In this document: one piece after another, positions 1-7,770 of the stretch | How positions within the stretch are numbered: position 1 is the stretch's first letter | Layout of the letters: every line of letters begins with the position of its first letter | Assembly: GCF_014489615.1 (NCBI RefSeq) | Contig: NZ_CP060825.1 | Coordinates: forward strand, 2,087,501 to 2,151,500 | Length of the DNA: 64,000 bases | Direction: 5' to 3' | Origin: Streptomyces genisteinicus | GTDB taxonomy: Bacteria > Actinomycetota > Actinomycetes > Streptomycetales > Streptomycetaceae | Made by a program: the position numbers and the translations under genes | The notes under the pieces: generated by a model | The model's database searches: none | Seen by the model: the letters and a program-made list of their open reading frames with translations, nothing else | Told to the model about the DNA's origin: nothing

Positions 1-15
1 TCTGGAGCCCCACCG

Positions 16-678
16 ATGCAGGCCACTTCCCCCGTCCTCACCGCCCGGGCCGTCCTCCTCGACATGGACGGCACCATCGTCAACTCCGACGCGGTGGTGG
101 AACGCTGCTGGCGGGCGTGGGCCCTGCGGCAGGGTCTCGACCCGGCCGAGGTGCTGAAGGTCGTCCACGGCCGGCAGGGTCACGCGACGATGGCGATCCT
201 CCTCCCGAACCGCCCGGCGGCGGAGAACCACGCCGACAACCGGGAACTCCTCGCCCAGGAGACCGCCGACGTCGAGGGCGTCGTCCCCGTCGGCGGCGCC
301 CCTGCCTTCATGGCGGCCCTCGCCGGATTTCCCCACGCGCTGGTGACCTCGGCGGACGCCGCCCTCGCCACCGCCCGGATGAACGCGGCCGGCCTGCCGA
401 TGCCGGCGGTGCGGGTGACCGCGGAGAGCGTGGGCGCCAGCAAGCCCGACCCCGAGGGCTTCCTCAAGGGCGCCGCCGAGCTCGGCTACGCGCCCGCCGA
501 CTGCGTCGCCTTCGAGGACTCCGAGGCGGGCATCGCGGCGGCCCGCGCCGCCGGCATGCGCGTGGTCGGCGTGGGACCCCGCGCCGCCGCGTTCGCCCCC
601 GATCTGCACGTCGCGGACCTGGACGGCCTCAGCCTGACCGCACACGCGGACGGCACCGTCGAACTGCGCGCCGCATAG
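16..678 (+). CDS. HAD-family sugar-phosphate phosphatase
   Basis: A 220-residue haloacid dehalogenase-superfamily hydrolase, probably a cytosolic phosphatase for a small sugar or polyol phosphate. Motif I is LLDMDGTIVNSD, with the nucleophile Asp16 and acid/base Asp18. Motif II is the Thr/Ser in VTSAD, the lysine is in ASKPDPEGF, and motif IV is FEDSEAG. A cap domain lies between motifs I and II, as in the beta-phosphoglucomutase-like subclass. The ATG follows a weak CTGGAG. The gene stands alone, with a convergent permease downstream. The substrate cannot be read from sequence. Confidence 0.9.
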   Translation: MQATSPVLTARAVLLDMDGTIVNSDAVVERCWRAWALRQGLDPAEVLKVVHGRQGHATMAILLPNRPAAENHADNRELLAQETADVEGVVPVGGAPAFMAALAGFPHALVTSADAALATARMNAAGLPMPAVRVTAESVGASKPDPEGFLKGAAELGYAPADCVAFEDSEAGIAAARAAGMRVVGVGPRAAAFAPDLHVADLDGLSLTAHADGTVELRAA

Positions 679-777
679 GCGCGGGGGCCCGCACCCCCAC
701 CCCGTACGGCTCCCCGCGGCTCCCCGCCGGGAGCCGTTCGCATGCCGGTGGGCACGGACGCGCCGCGCCCCGGGCCC

Positions 778-1536
778 TCAGCCCCCGGCCGCGGAGTCCA
801 CGCCGTCGCGGTGGAGCCTGCCGCGGGTGACGAGTTCCAGCACCACCGCCACGGCCACCGCCTGAACGGCTATCAGGGCCACCAGGACGAACAGCTGCAC
901 CGCCCCCGCCTCGACCGGTGACGCGCCGCCGAGCAGCATGCCGACGAACGCGCCCGGGAGGGTGACGAGCCCGACGGTCCTGGTCTGGTCGAGCCCGGGC
1001 AGCAGGGCGTCCGACGCGGGCTCCCGCGCGACCTCCATCCGGGCGTCGCGGTCCGGGAGCCCGAGCGCCAGACCGGCCTCCACCTCGCCGCGGCGCTGCG
1101 CCAGTTCGTCGAGCGCGCGCCGGCCCCCGAGCACGGTCGCGGTGAGGGCGCCGCCGATCAGGATGCCGGTGACGGGGACGAGGGCGATGCCCTTCACGGG
1201 GACGAGTCCGGTCAGCAGCAGGGCGGCGACGACCGGCACCACCCCGGCGGCGATGGGGGCCGCGGCCCACCACCAGGTGGCGTTGCGGGTGACGCGGCGG
1301 CCCGCGGTCCGCACGGCGACGCCGTACATCAGGAACAGGAAGCCGAGGAGCAGCGGAAGCGACTCGACGACCAGGCCGATCACCAGGGACACGGCGGTGA
1401 GCTGGAGGGCGGCCCGCACGCCGGCGACGACGATCCGGCGGGAGCGGCCGAGGCGGGCGAGGGCCGCGACCGTGGCGGCGACGGCGAGCAGGACCGCCAG
1501 TACGGCCCCGAGGGTGACGTTGACCGGCAGCAGCAC
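778..1536 (-). CDS. FetB/UPF0014-type ABC transporter permease
   Basis: A 252-residue polytopic membrane protein with about seven hydrophobic segments and the conserved block LPGAFVGMLLGGASPVEAG near the C-terminus, characteristic of the FetB (YbbM, UPF0014) permeases that act with a FetA ATPase in metal (iron) export in Escherichia coli. An open frame extends upstream to 1677 but is not membrane-like. The GTG giving VLLPVNVTLG starts the first transmembrane helix and is the likely start. No partner ATPase gene lies in the window, so it must be encoded elsewhere or upstream. Substrate is inferred from the family only. Confidence 0.82.
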   Translation of the reverse strand: MLLPVNVTLGAVLAVLLAVAATVAALARLGRSRRIVVAGVRAALQLTAVSLVIGLVVESLPLLLGFLFLMYGVAVRTAGRRVTRNATWWWAAAPIAAGVVPVVAALLLTGLVPVKGIALVPVTGILIGGALTATVLGGRRALDELAQRRGEVEAGLALGLPDRDARMEVAREPASDALLPGLDQTRTVGLVTLPGAFVGMLLGGASPVEAGAVQLFVLVALIAVQAVAVAVVLELVTRGRLHRDGVDSAAGG

Positions 1537-1735
1537 GACCGCAACCCTACGCCCGTGAAGGGATCGTGGCGGCTCGTCAGAACCCTTGATGTGACGTGCC
1601 CATGTCGTCACCCTGTTACCTGGCGCCCATCCCCGTGCAACCTGGCGCCGCCAGCATGGCCACGCCCCCGAGGGCATCTCCGGGCGCCGGACGGCGTGCG
1701 GGGAGGTCAGGTTCCCCCCACTTCAAGGAGTTCGC

Positions 1736-2389
1736 ATGTCTCGTGTCTACGCGCGTCACCTCCGCCGTACCGCCGTGGCCGTCGCCGCGTCCGCGCTCGC
1801 CGCCACCGGTCTGCTGGCCACCGCCCCCGCCGCGCAGGCGGCACCGCCCACGCCCGTCAGCGCCGCCACCGCCCGCAGCTACCTGAGCCAGCTGACCGTC
1901 GCCGCCGAGGGTTCGTCCTCCGGTTACAGCCGCGACCTGTTCCCGCACTGGATCACCCAGTCCGGCGCCTGCAACACCCGCGAGGTCGTCCTCAAGCGCG
2001 ACGGCTCGAACGTGCAGCAGGACTCCAGCTGCGCGGCGGTCAGCGGCAGTTGGTTCTCGCCCTACGACGGCGCCACCTGGTCCGCGGCCTCCGACGTCGA
2101 CATCGACCACGTCGTCCCGCTGGCCGAGGCCTGGCGTTCCGGCGCGAACTCCTGGAGCACCTCGACGCGCCAGGCGTTCGCCAACGACCTGACCCGCCCG
2201 CAGCTGATAGCCGTCACCGACAACGTCAACCAGTCCAAGGGCGACCAGGACCCGGCCGACTGGATGCCGTCGGTGTCCTCGTACCGCTGCGTGTACGCCC
2301 GGATGTGGGTGCACACGAAGCACCACTGGAACCTCAAGGTGGACTCCGCCGAGAAGAGCGCGCTCCAGTCGGTCCTGAACGGCTGCTGA
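1736..2389 (+). CDS. Secreted HNH nuclease (DUF1524/GmrSD C-terminal-like)
   Basis: A 217-residue protein with a Sec signal peptide (twin-Arg-like basic start, hydrophobic core, cleavage near AQAAPP, residue about 36). The mature part carries DIDHVVPLAEAW, the His-containing metal-finger strand of HNH nucleases, followed by the Asn-rich helix NVNQSKGDQDPADW, as in the DUF1524 family. Cysteines at both ends suggest disulphides, which fits an exported enzyme. It probably degrades extracellular DNA or RNA. The ATG follows AAGGAG at 1723. It is monocistronic, with its own upstream region (two ACCTGGCGCC direct repeats at 1618 and 1640, 22 bp apart). Confidence 0.88.
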   Translation: MSRVYARHLRRTAVAVAASALAATGLLATAPAAQAAPPTPVSAATARSYLSQLTVAAEGSSSGYSRDLFPHWITQSGACNTREVVLKRDGSNVQQDSSCAAVSGSWFSPYDGATWSAASDVDIDHVVPLAEAWRSGANSWSTSTRQAFANDLTRPQLIAVTDNVNQSKGDQDPADWMPSVSSYRCVYARMWVHTKHHWNLKVDSAEKSALQSVLNGC

Positions 2390-2531
2390 CCCGCGCACAC
2401 CCCGCGCGTCCCGAGCCCCGCGCACCCCGCGCGTCCCGGGCGGACCGGGGCGCGCGGGGGCGGCCGGGCTCCCGGAGCGGGGCGCCGGCGCAGCCGGCCG
2501 TGCGCGGAACGGCCCCGTTCGCGCCGTCGTT

Positions 2532-2571
2532 CCGTACCGTACGGAGCGGCCGCCCCGTACCGTGCGGAGCG
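2532..2571 (+). repeat. 17-bp imperfect direct repeat before the phosphatase gene
   Basis: CCGTACCGTACGGAGCG (2532-2548) is repeated with one change at 2555-2571, a 23-bp period. It lies directly upstream of the PhoD-like gene and could be a two-site operator or part of the promoter (TACCGT resembles a -10). Function is inferred from position only. Confidence 0.5.
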
Positions 2572-2587
2572 CCGGAAGGGATGCGCC

Positions 2588-4282
2588 ATGGCCGGCCTGA
2601 GGCTGGGACCGCTGCTGCGCCACGTGGACTGGGAGTCGGGCACGAGCGCGACGGTGTGGGTCGAGACCGACCGGGCCTGCACCGCCGAGGTCCGCTGCGA
2701 CGGCGGGGCCGGCGGCTCGGCGCCGACCTTCCTCGTCGCCGGCCACCACTACGCGCTGGTCGTGGTGACCGGGCTGGCCCCGGGGTCCGCCGCCGCGTAC
2801 GAGGTGCTGCTCGACGGCGAGCGGGTGTGGCCCCTCGCCGGCTCGCCGCTGCCGCCCAGCACCATCCGCACGCCGCCGGTCCCGGCGACCGGCGCGGTGG
2901 TCGCCTTCGGCTCCTGCCGGTGGGCCGCGCCCGCCGTCGACGAGTCCGACCCGGTCGGCCCCGACGTCCTCGACACCCTCTCCGCCCGGCTCGCCGCCGA
3001 CCCGGACGGCGAGCGTCCGGACGTGCTCCTGCTCCTCGGCGACCAGGTGTACGCGGACGAGACGTCGGCCGGCACCCGCGACTGGATCGCCCGTCACCGG
3101 CGGGGCGCCGGCACCGGTGCCGGCGCCCCGCCCGACCAGGTCGCCGACTACGAGGAGTACACCCACCTCTACGACGAGTCCTGGGGAGACCCCGAGCTGC
3201 GCTGGCTGTTCTCCACCGTGCCCAGCTGCATGATCTTCGACGACCACGACGTCATCGACGACTGGAACACGAGCGCGGCCTGGGTGGCCGACATGCGGGC
3301 GACGTCCTGGTGGCACGAGCGGATCACCGGCGGTCTGATGTCGTACTGGGTCTACCAGCACCTCGGCAACCTCTCGCCCGCCGAGCTCGCCGAGGACGAG
3401 CTCTACGCGGCGGTGCGGGCCGCCGAGGACGGCACGGAGGTGCTGCGCGCGTTCGCCGAACGGGCCGACGCCGACCCGGCGTCGGTGCGCTGGAGCTACC
3501 GCAGGGACTTCGGCCGCACCCGGCTGCTGATGGTCGACACCCGGGCCGCACGGGTGCTGGACGAACAGCACCGGTCGATGCTGGACGCCGACGAGGCCGC
3601 ATGGCTGCGGACGCAGGCCTTCGACGACCCGGGCGGCGTCGACCACCTGCTGGTCGGGACCTCGCTCCCGTGGCTGCTGCCCCCGATGGTCCACTTCGCC
3701 GAGGGCTGGCACGCCGCGCTCTGCCGCGGCGAACGCGGGCCCCGCTGGGCGCGCTTCGGCGAGTGGCTGCGGCGGCGGGCCGACCTGGAGCACTGGGCGG
3801 CGTTCACCGCCTCGTTCGGGCGGCTCACGGACACGGTCGCCGAGGTCGGGCGGGGCCCGGACGCCCCGGCCACGGTGTGCGTGCTCTCCGGCGACGTGCA
3901 CCACGCGTACGTGGCGGAGCCCGAGTGGCCCGCCGGGCAGCAGCCGGACTCCCGCATCCTCCAGCTCACCTGCTCGCCGCTGCACAACTCGGTGCCCGCC
4001 GCCATAAGGGCCGGGTTCCGGTTCGGCTGGAGCCGGTTCGCCAAGGGGATCGGCCATCTCCTCGCACGGCACGGGAGGGTCGCGCGGCCGGTGGTCCGGT
4101 GGGAGCGGACCGGCGGGCCGTGGTTCGGCAACCAGCTGATGACCCTGACGCTGCGCGGCCGCACGGCGCGGCTGCGGCTGGAACGGGCACAGGCGGGCGC
4201 GAAGCGCGGGCGGCGCGGTACCGACCGGGCGGGAGCGCGGCTGACGGGTGTCCTCGACCGGGCACTGACGGACGGACGCTGA
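2588..4282 (+). CDS. PhoD-like metallophosphoesterase
   Basis: A 564-residue alkaline phosphatase D family protein. The N-terminal Fn3-like domain is followed by the catalytic metallophosphatase domain: FGSCRWAAP near residue 114, LLLGDQVYADE (metal-binding Asp), MIFDDHDVIDDWN, and the C-terminal LSGDVHHAY with its metal-binding histidines. No signal peptide is visible, unlike exported PhoD of Bacillus, so this is probably the cytoplasmic subgroup common in Streptomyces. The ATG is preceded by GGAAGGGA. It stands alone and its 3' end runs into a stretch of short CTGACGAAC-like repeats. Phosphodiesterase/monoesterase activity is inferred from the family. Confidence 0.88.
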   Translation: MAGLRLGPLLRHVDWESGTSATVWVETDRACTAEVRCDGGAGGSAPTFLVAGHHYALVVVTGLAPGSAAAYEVLLDGERVWPLAGSPLPPSTIRTPPVPATGAVVAFGSCRWAAPAVDESDPVGPDVLDTLSARLAADPDGERPDVLLLLGDQVYADETSAGTRDWIARHRRGAGTGAGAPPDQVADYEEYTHLYDESWGDPELRWLFSTVPSCMIFDDHDVIDDWNTSAAWVADMRATSWWHERITGGLMSYWVYQHLGNLSPAELAEDELYAAVRAAEDGTEVLRAFAERADADPASVRWSYRRDFGRTRLLMVDTRAARVLDEQHRSMLDADEAAWLRTQAFDDPGGVDHLLVGTSLPWLLPPMVHFAEGWHAALCRGERGPRWARFGEWLRRRADLEHWAAFTASFGRLTDTVAEVGRGPDAPATVCVLSGDVHHAYVAEPEWPAGQQPDSRILQLTCSPLHNSVPAAIRAGFRFGWSRFAKGIGHLLARHGRVARPVVRWERTGGPWFGNQLMTLTLRGRTARLRLERAQAGAKRGRRGTDRAGARLTGVLDRALTDGR

Positions 4283-4411
4283 CCGACACTGACGAACACC
4301 GGCGGACGCTGACGTTTACTGACGAACGCCAACGAACATCAACGAACACCGACACACGCTGACGGGACCTGACGGACGGAAGGCCACGGACCAAAAAAAC
4401 TGACCACGGAG

Positions 4412-4425
4412 TGGGAACGTTCCCA
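4412..4425. promoter_or_regulatory. LacI-like palindromic operator
   Basis: TGGGAACGTTCCCA is a perfect 14-bp palindrome with a central CG, the shape of LacI/GalR-family operators. It sits about 190 bp upstream of the DoxX gene. No LacI-family gene is in the window, so the regulator is unknown and the call rests on symmetry alone. Confidence 0.4.
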
Positions 4426-4558
4426 ACTCCCCTTCCCAGTGCAGAAGTTGACCGCATACTGAGGAACGGGAGCCGACAGGCCGCCACTCGTGCCCGACCC
4501 CGGGCACACCGTCATCGACCGTCACCGTGAGAGTCATTATTGAACTTGCAAGTATAAA

Positions 4559-4577
4559 TAAGGTGCGCCTAACCTGA
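4559..4577 (+). promoter_or_regulatory. DmdR/IdeR-type iron box
   Basis: TAAGGTGCGCCTAACCTGA matches the actinobacterial DtxR-family consensus (TTAGGTTAGGCTAACCTAA) at 14 of 19 positions, including both AGGT and ACCT arms. It overlaps an AT-rich promoter-like segment 40 bp before the DoxX start, where a bound iron repressor would block transcription when iron is plentiful. Confidence 0.65.
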
Positions 4578-4616
4578 GGCTCCCGTCGGTACCGTCCCCA
4601 CCGAAGGAGTCCCCCC

Positions 4617-5069
4617 ATGCCCGTTCCGCCCACGTCCGGCCACCTGCACAGGGCGCAGCCCTACGCACTCGGCCTCTTCCGCATCGTCGTCGGTCTGCTC
4701 TTCGCCTGCCACGGCGTCGCCTCGCTCTTCGGCGTCCTCGGCCGCGACGGCTCCGTCGGCGCCGGCACCTGGCCCGGCTGGTACGCCGCGGTCATACAGC
4801 TCGTCGCCGGCGGTCTCGTCATGCTCGGCGTCGGCACCCGCAGCGCCTCGCTGGTCGCGTCCGGCTCGATGGCGTACGCCTACTTCGTCGTCCACCAGCC
4901 GGAGTCGCTGTTCCCGATGACCAACGGGGGCGAGGCCTCCGCCATGTTCTGCTGGGCCTTCCTGCTCCTGGTCTTCACCGGCCCCGGCGCGCTGGCGCTG
5001 GACTCCGTGTTCGGCAGGCGCACCACCGGTGATCCGGACCGCGCCGGACAGACGCCCGTCACCGTCTGA
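4617..5069 (+). CDS. DoxX-family membrane protein
   Basis: A 150-residue DoxX-like integral membrane protein with four hydrophobic segments. The first follows the family-typical LFRIVVGLLFACHG near residue 22. DoxX proteins in actinobacteria have been linked to redox and thiol stress complexes at the membrane, but the biochemical role is poorly known. The ATG has a strong GAAGGAGT. An iron-box match 40 bp upstream suggests DmdR-type control, so expression may rise in low iron. A GC-rich hairpin closes the single-gene transcript. Confidence 0.85.
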   Translation: MPVPPTSGHLHRAQPYALGLFRIVVGLLFACHGVASLFGVLGRDGSVGAGTWPGWYAAVIQLVAGGLVMLGVGTRSASLVASGSMAYAYFVVHQPESLFPMTNGGEASAMFCWAFLLLVFTGPGALALDSVFGRRTTGDPDRAGQTPVTV

Positions 5070-5429
5070 CCGCTCGAACCGCCCGACCGCTCGAACACCC
5101 GGCGCGCGCCCGGCCCTTCACGAGGGGCCGGGCGCGCCCGCGTTCCCGTGTCCCCCATTTCCGCGATTCCGCGACTCCGCGTCCGCGTTCCGCATCCACC
5201 GCCGCGGGACCCCGGCTCCCCGCATCCGCCCACGCCGCGCGGGGGCGTCCCGCACGGAACCGTTCGCATGCCTGTCCTCCGCATTCCCGTGCCGTACGAC
5301 ATCCCGCCCCCCTGCGGATCCCGGCGACCCTCCTCCGCGTACGCTGTACAGCTGTCGAGCCGACCTGCCGCCCCGCGGCACGGCGGCCGTGTCGTCGAGC
5401 GGCCGGGGGGCCGGGCCGGGAGAGCCAAG
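5070..5429. other. Gene-free spacer between doxX and dedA
   Basis: Apart from the hairpin at 5104-5137 this 360 bp spacer has no coding signal that I trust. A short palindrome GCTGTACAGC lies at 5343-5352, overlapping a TACGCT -10-like element (5340-5345), and may mark the promoter of the DedA gene. Confidence 0.5.
5104..5137 (+). terminator. Hairpin terminator after doxX
   Basis: A perfect 13-bp GC stem (GCGCGCCCGGCCC / GGGCCGGGCGCGC) with an 8-base loop lies 35 bp after the stop codon. There is no U-tract, as is usual for Streptomyces terminators. Confidence 0.75.
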
Positions 5430-6074
5430 GTGCTGGAGAGTCTCGGACCGCTGACCGCCAGTCCCTGGATCTACGCCGTCGTGGCGCTGTCCGTCCTGCT
5501 CGACGTCTTCCTGCCCGTGCTGCCCAGCGGCGTGCTCGTGATCACCGCGGCGACCGCGGCGGCCGCCGGCTCCACCGCCGGCGGCGGGGGCGTCGCCGGG
5601 GGGAACGTCCAGCAGGAAGTGCCCTCCCTGCTCGTGCTGCTGCTCTGCGCGGCGACCGCCTCCGTGCTCGGCGACCTGTTCGCCTACCGGCTGGCCCGGC
5701 GCGGCGGCGCCCGCTTCGACCGGGCCATCGCCCGCTCCCGCCGGCTGACCCGCGCACAGGAACGTCTCGGCATCGCCCTCGTCCGGGGCGGCGGGGCACT
5801 CGTCGTGGTCGCCCGCTTCGCCCCCGCGGGACGCTCGGTGGTGTCCCTCGGCGCGGGCGCGGCGCAGCGCAAGATCAAGGAGTTCCTGCCCTGGTCGGCG
5901 CTGGCCGGGCTGGTCTGGGCCGGTTACAGCGTCGGCCTCGGCTGGTTCGGCGGCCAGTGGCTCGGCGCGAGCTGGATCGGCGCGGCCGTCTCCGTGCTCG
6001 CGCTGTTCGGCGCCGGACTGCTGGCCGCCTACGTCATGCGGCGTCCGGCGCAGGCCGGGCGGCCTGCCGCGTAG
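5430..6074 (+). CDS. DedA-family (VTT domain) membrane protein
   Basis: A 214-residue DedA/SNARE-associated family protein, whose members include flippase-like transporters for undecaprenyl phosphate and phospholipids. It shows the re-entrant signature DVFLPVLPSGVLVITAA near the N-terminus, an arginine-containing GGALVVVARFAPAGRS segment, and a final pair of transmembrane helices. The frame is open far upstream but that part is not membrane-like. The GTG giving VLESLGPLTASPW matches where the family starts, though its ribosome-binding site is weak. The 3' end overlaps the convergent DUF2277 gene by 41 bp. Confidence 0.83.
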   Translation: MLESLGPLTASPWIYAVVALSVLLDVFLPVLPSGVLVITAATAAAAGSTAGGGGVAGGNVQQEVPSLLVLLLCAATASVLGDLFAYRLARRGGARFDRAIARSRRLTRAQERLGIALVRGGGALVVVARFAPAGRSVVSLGAGAAQRKIKEFLPWSALAGLVWAGYSVGLGWFGGQWLGASWIGAAVSVLALFGAGLLAAYVMRRPAQAGRPAA

Positions 6075-6285
6075 CCGCGCCACGCACCTCCAGCCCGTCC
6101 AGCAGACGCTGGGTGGCCTCGGTGATCTCGGCGACGGCCCGGTCGAACACCTCCTTGTTGTGCGCGGCGGGCGCCCGGAAGCCGGACACCTTGCGCACGT
6201 ACTGCAGGGCGGCTGCGTGCATGTCCTCCTCTGTGGCCTCCTCGGGGAGCACGGGCGGGCGGAGAGTCTTGATGCTGCGGCACAT
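6034..6285 (-). CDS. DUF2277 family protein
   Basis: An 83-residue small cytosolic protein starting MCRSIKTLRPP, with EEDMHAAALQYVRKVSG and a helical second half. This is the DUF2277 pattern of unknown function, widespread in actinobacteria. Its last 41 bases overlap the end of the convergent DedA gene, so the C-terminal tail ARPAPDAA is probably not constrained. No operon partner. Confidence 0.85.
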   Translation of the reverse strand: MCRSIKTLRPPVLPEEATEEDMHAAALQYVRKVSGFRAPAAHNKEVFDRAVAEITEATQRLLDGLEVRGAATRQAARPAPDAA

Positions 6286-6522
6286 GCGTCCAGTGTGCCG
6301 CGCCCCACCGACAGCCCGCGAACGGCGGCCCGCCCCCGCTCCGGCGCTCCGCGGGGCCGTCCGTACCGGAGCCGGCGCGCGGACCCGCGCCCTCCGCCGG
6401 GGCCGGTCCGGGACCCGGGTCCGGACGGCCCGCCCGGGCCCCCGACCGGCGTCGGAGCGGCCGGACCGCCCGAGTAGAGTGCGGCTCCGACCCCTGCCCG
6501 CTCCCCCGAGGAACCCGACTCC

Positions 6523-7770
6523 GTGACGCCCGCACCTCCCCCGGCCCCCCGCCCAGCCGTCACCGTCGTCGGGATCGGGGCCGACGGCTGGCCCGGGCTC
6601 TCCGCCGCCGCCCTCGACGCGCTCCGGGACGCCGAGGTCGTCATCGGCGGCCCCCGGCAACTGGACCTGCTGCCCGGCGACTGCCGCGGTCTGCGGGTGC
6701 GCTGGCCCAGCCCGCTGCGCCCCGCCGTCCCCCGGCTGCTCGCCGAGCACGCGGGCCGCCGGATCGCCGTGCTCGCCAGCGGCGACCCCATGTACTACGG
6801 CATCGGCCGCGCCCTCACCGAGACACTGGGCGACGGCGCCCTGCGGGTGCTGCCCCACCCCTCCTCCGTCTCCCACGCCTGTGCGCGCCTCGGCTGGCCC
6901 GTCGAGGACACCGACGTCGTGTCCCTCGTCGGACGCCCCGCGGCACGGCTCGGCGCGGCGCTCCACGACGGCCGGCGCGTCCTCGTCCTCAGCGCCGGCG
7001 CCGGGACGCCCGCCGAGGTGGCGCGCCTGCTGCGGGAACGCGGCTGGGGCCCGAGCCGCGTGCGCGTCCTCGAACAGCTGGGCGCGGAGGGCGAACGCCT
7101 CGTCGACGGCACCGCCGACGACTGGGACGAGGCGCCCGGCGACCCGCTCAACGTCGTCGCCGTCGACTGCCGCCGCGCGCCCGGGACACCCCGGCTCGGT
7201 GTGGTCCCCGGACTCCCCGACGAGGCGTACGAGCACGACGGCCAGCTCACCAAGCGCCACGTCCGCGCGGCGACGCTCGCCGCGCTCGCCCCGGCCCCCG
7301 GGGAACTCCTCTGGGACGTCGGCGGCGGTTCGGGCTCCATCGCCGCCGAATGGTTGCGCGCCCACCGCGACTGCCGCGCCGTCACCGTCGAACGCGACCC
7401 CGCGCGCGCCGCACGCATCGCCCGCAACGCGGACGCGCTCGGTGTCCCGGCACTGCGCGTCGTCACCGGCGCCGCACCCGCCGCGCTCGCCGGTCTGCCG
7501 CGCCCCGACGCCGTCTTCATCGGCGGCGGCCTCACCGCCCCCGGCCTGCTCGACGCCTGCTGGGACGCGCTCCCCGCGGGCGGGCGCCTCGTCGCCAACA
7601 CCGTGACCCTGGAGTCCGAGGCCCTGCTCGCCGAGCGGTACCGCGCCCACGGGGGCGAACTGGTGCGGCTCTCCGTCGCGCACGCCGTCCCCGTCGGCGG
7701 CTTCACCGGCTGGCGCCAGGCGATGCCCGTCACCCAGTGGTCCGCCACCAAGTCTGGAGAGATGTCATGA
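6523..7770 (+). CDS. cobL: Precorrin-6Y C5,15-methyltransferase (decarboxylating), CbiE-CbiT fusion
   Basis: A 415-residue two-domain enzyme of corrin synthesis. Residues about 8-200 form the CbiE-like tetrapyrrole methylase (VTVVGIGADGWPGL, then LASGDPMYYGIGR, the SAM-binding loop). Residues about 210-400 form the CbiT-like Rossmann methyltransferase (LLWDVGGGSGSIAAEW). Together they methylate C5 and C15 of precorrin-6B and remove the acetate carboxyl at C12. The GTG start follows GAGGAA. The stop overlaps the ATG of cobM (ATGA), so the two are translationally coupled. TAGAGT upstream is a candidate -10. Confidence 0.95.
   Translation: MTPAPPPAPRPAVTVVGIGADGWPGLSAAALDALRDAEVVIGGPRQLDLLPGDCRGLRVRWPSPLRPAVPRLLAEHAGRRIAVLASGDPMYYGIGRALTETLGDGALRVLPHPSSVSHACARLGWPVEDTDVVSLVGRPAARLGAALHDGRRVLVLSAGAGTPAEVARLLRERGWGPSRVRVLEQLGAEGERLVDGTADDWDEAPGDPLNVVAVDCRRAPGTPRLGVVPGLPDEAYEHDGQLTKRHVRAATLAALAPAPGELLWDVGGGSGSIAAEWLRAHRDCRAVTVERDPARAARIARNADALGVPALRVVTGAAPAALAGLPRPDAVFIGGGLTAPGLLDACWDALPAGGRLVANTVTLESEALLAERYRAHGGELVRLSVAHAVPVGGFTGWRQAMPVTQWSATKSGEMS

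Larger units (their letters stand above)
4283..4616. other. Gene-free leader with repeats, palindrome and iron box
   Basis: These 334 bp hold no gene. The first 100 bp carry many degenerate copies of a 9-11 bp word (CTGACGGAC, CTGACGAACACC, CAACGAACACC), starting inside the last codons of the preceding gene. A palindrome follows at 4412 and an unusually AT-rich segment (4535-4560) leads into an iron-box match directly before the DoxX gene. This is the least GC-rich stretch of the region. Confidence 0.6.

Noticed and set aside
1591..1611. GTGACG/CGTCAC inverted repeat upstream of the secreted nuclease
   Set aside because: The six-base arms are short and GC-rich and such pairs are expected by chance at this composition. 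No conserved regulator pattern was recognised.
1555..4362. A 935-codon plus-strand frame over the secreted nuclease and PhoD-like genes
   Set aside because: Two real genes with clear family motifs occupy other frames here; this frame is low-complexity Arg/Pro sequence.
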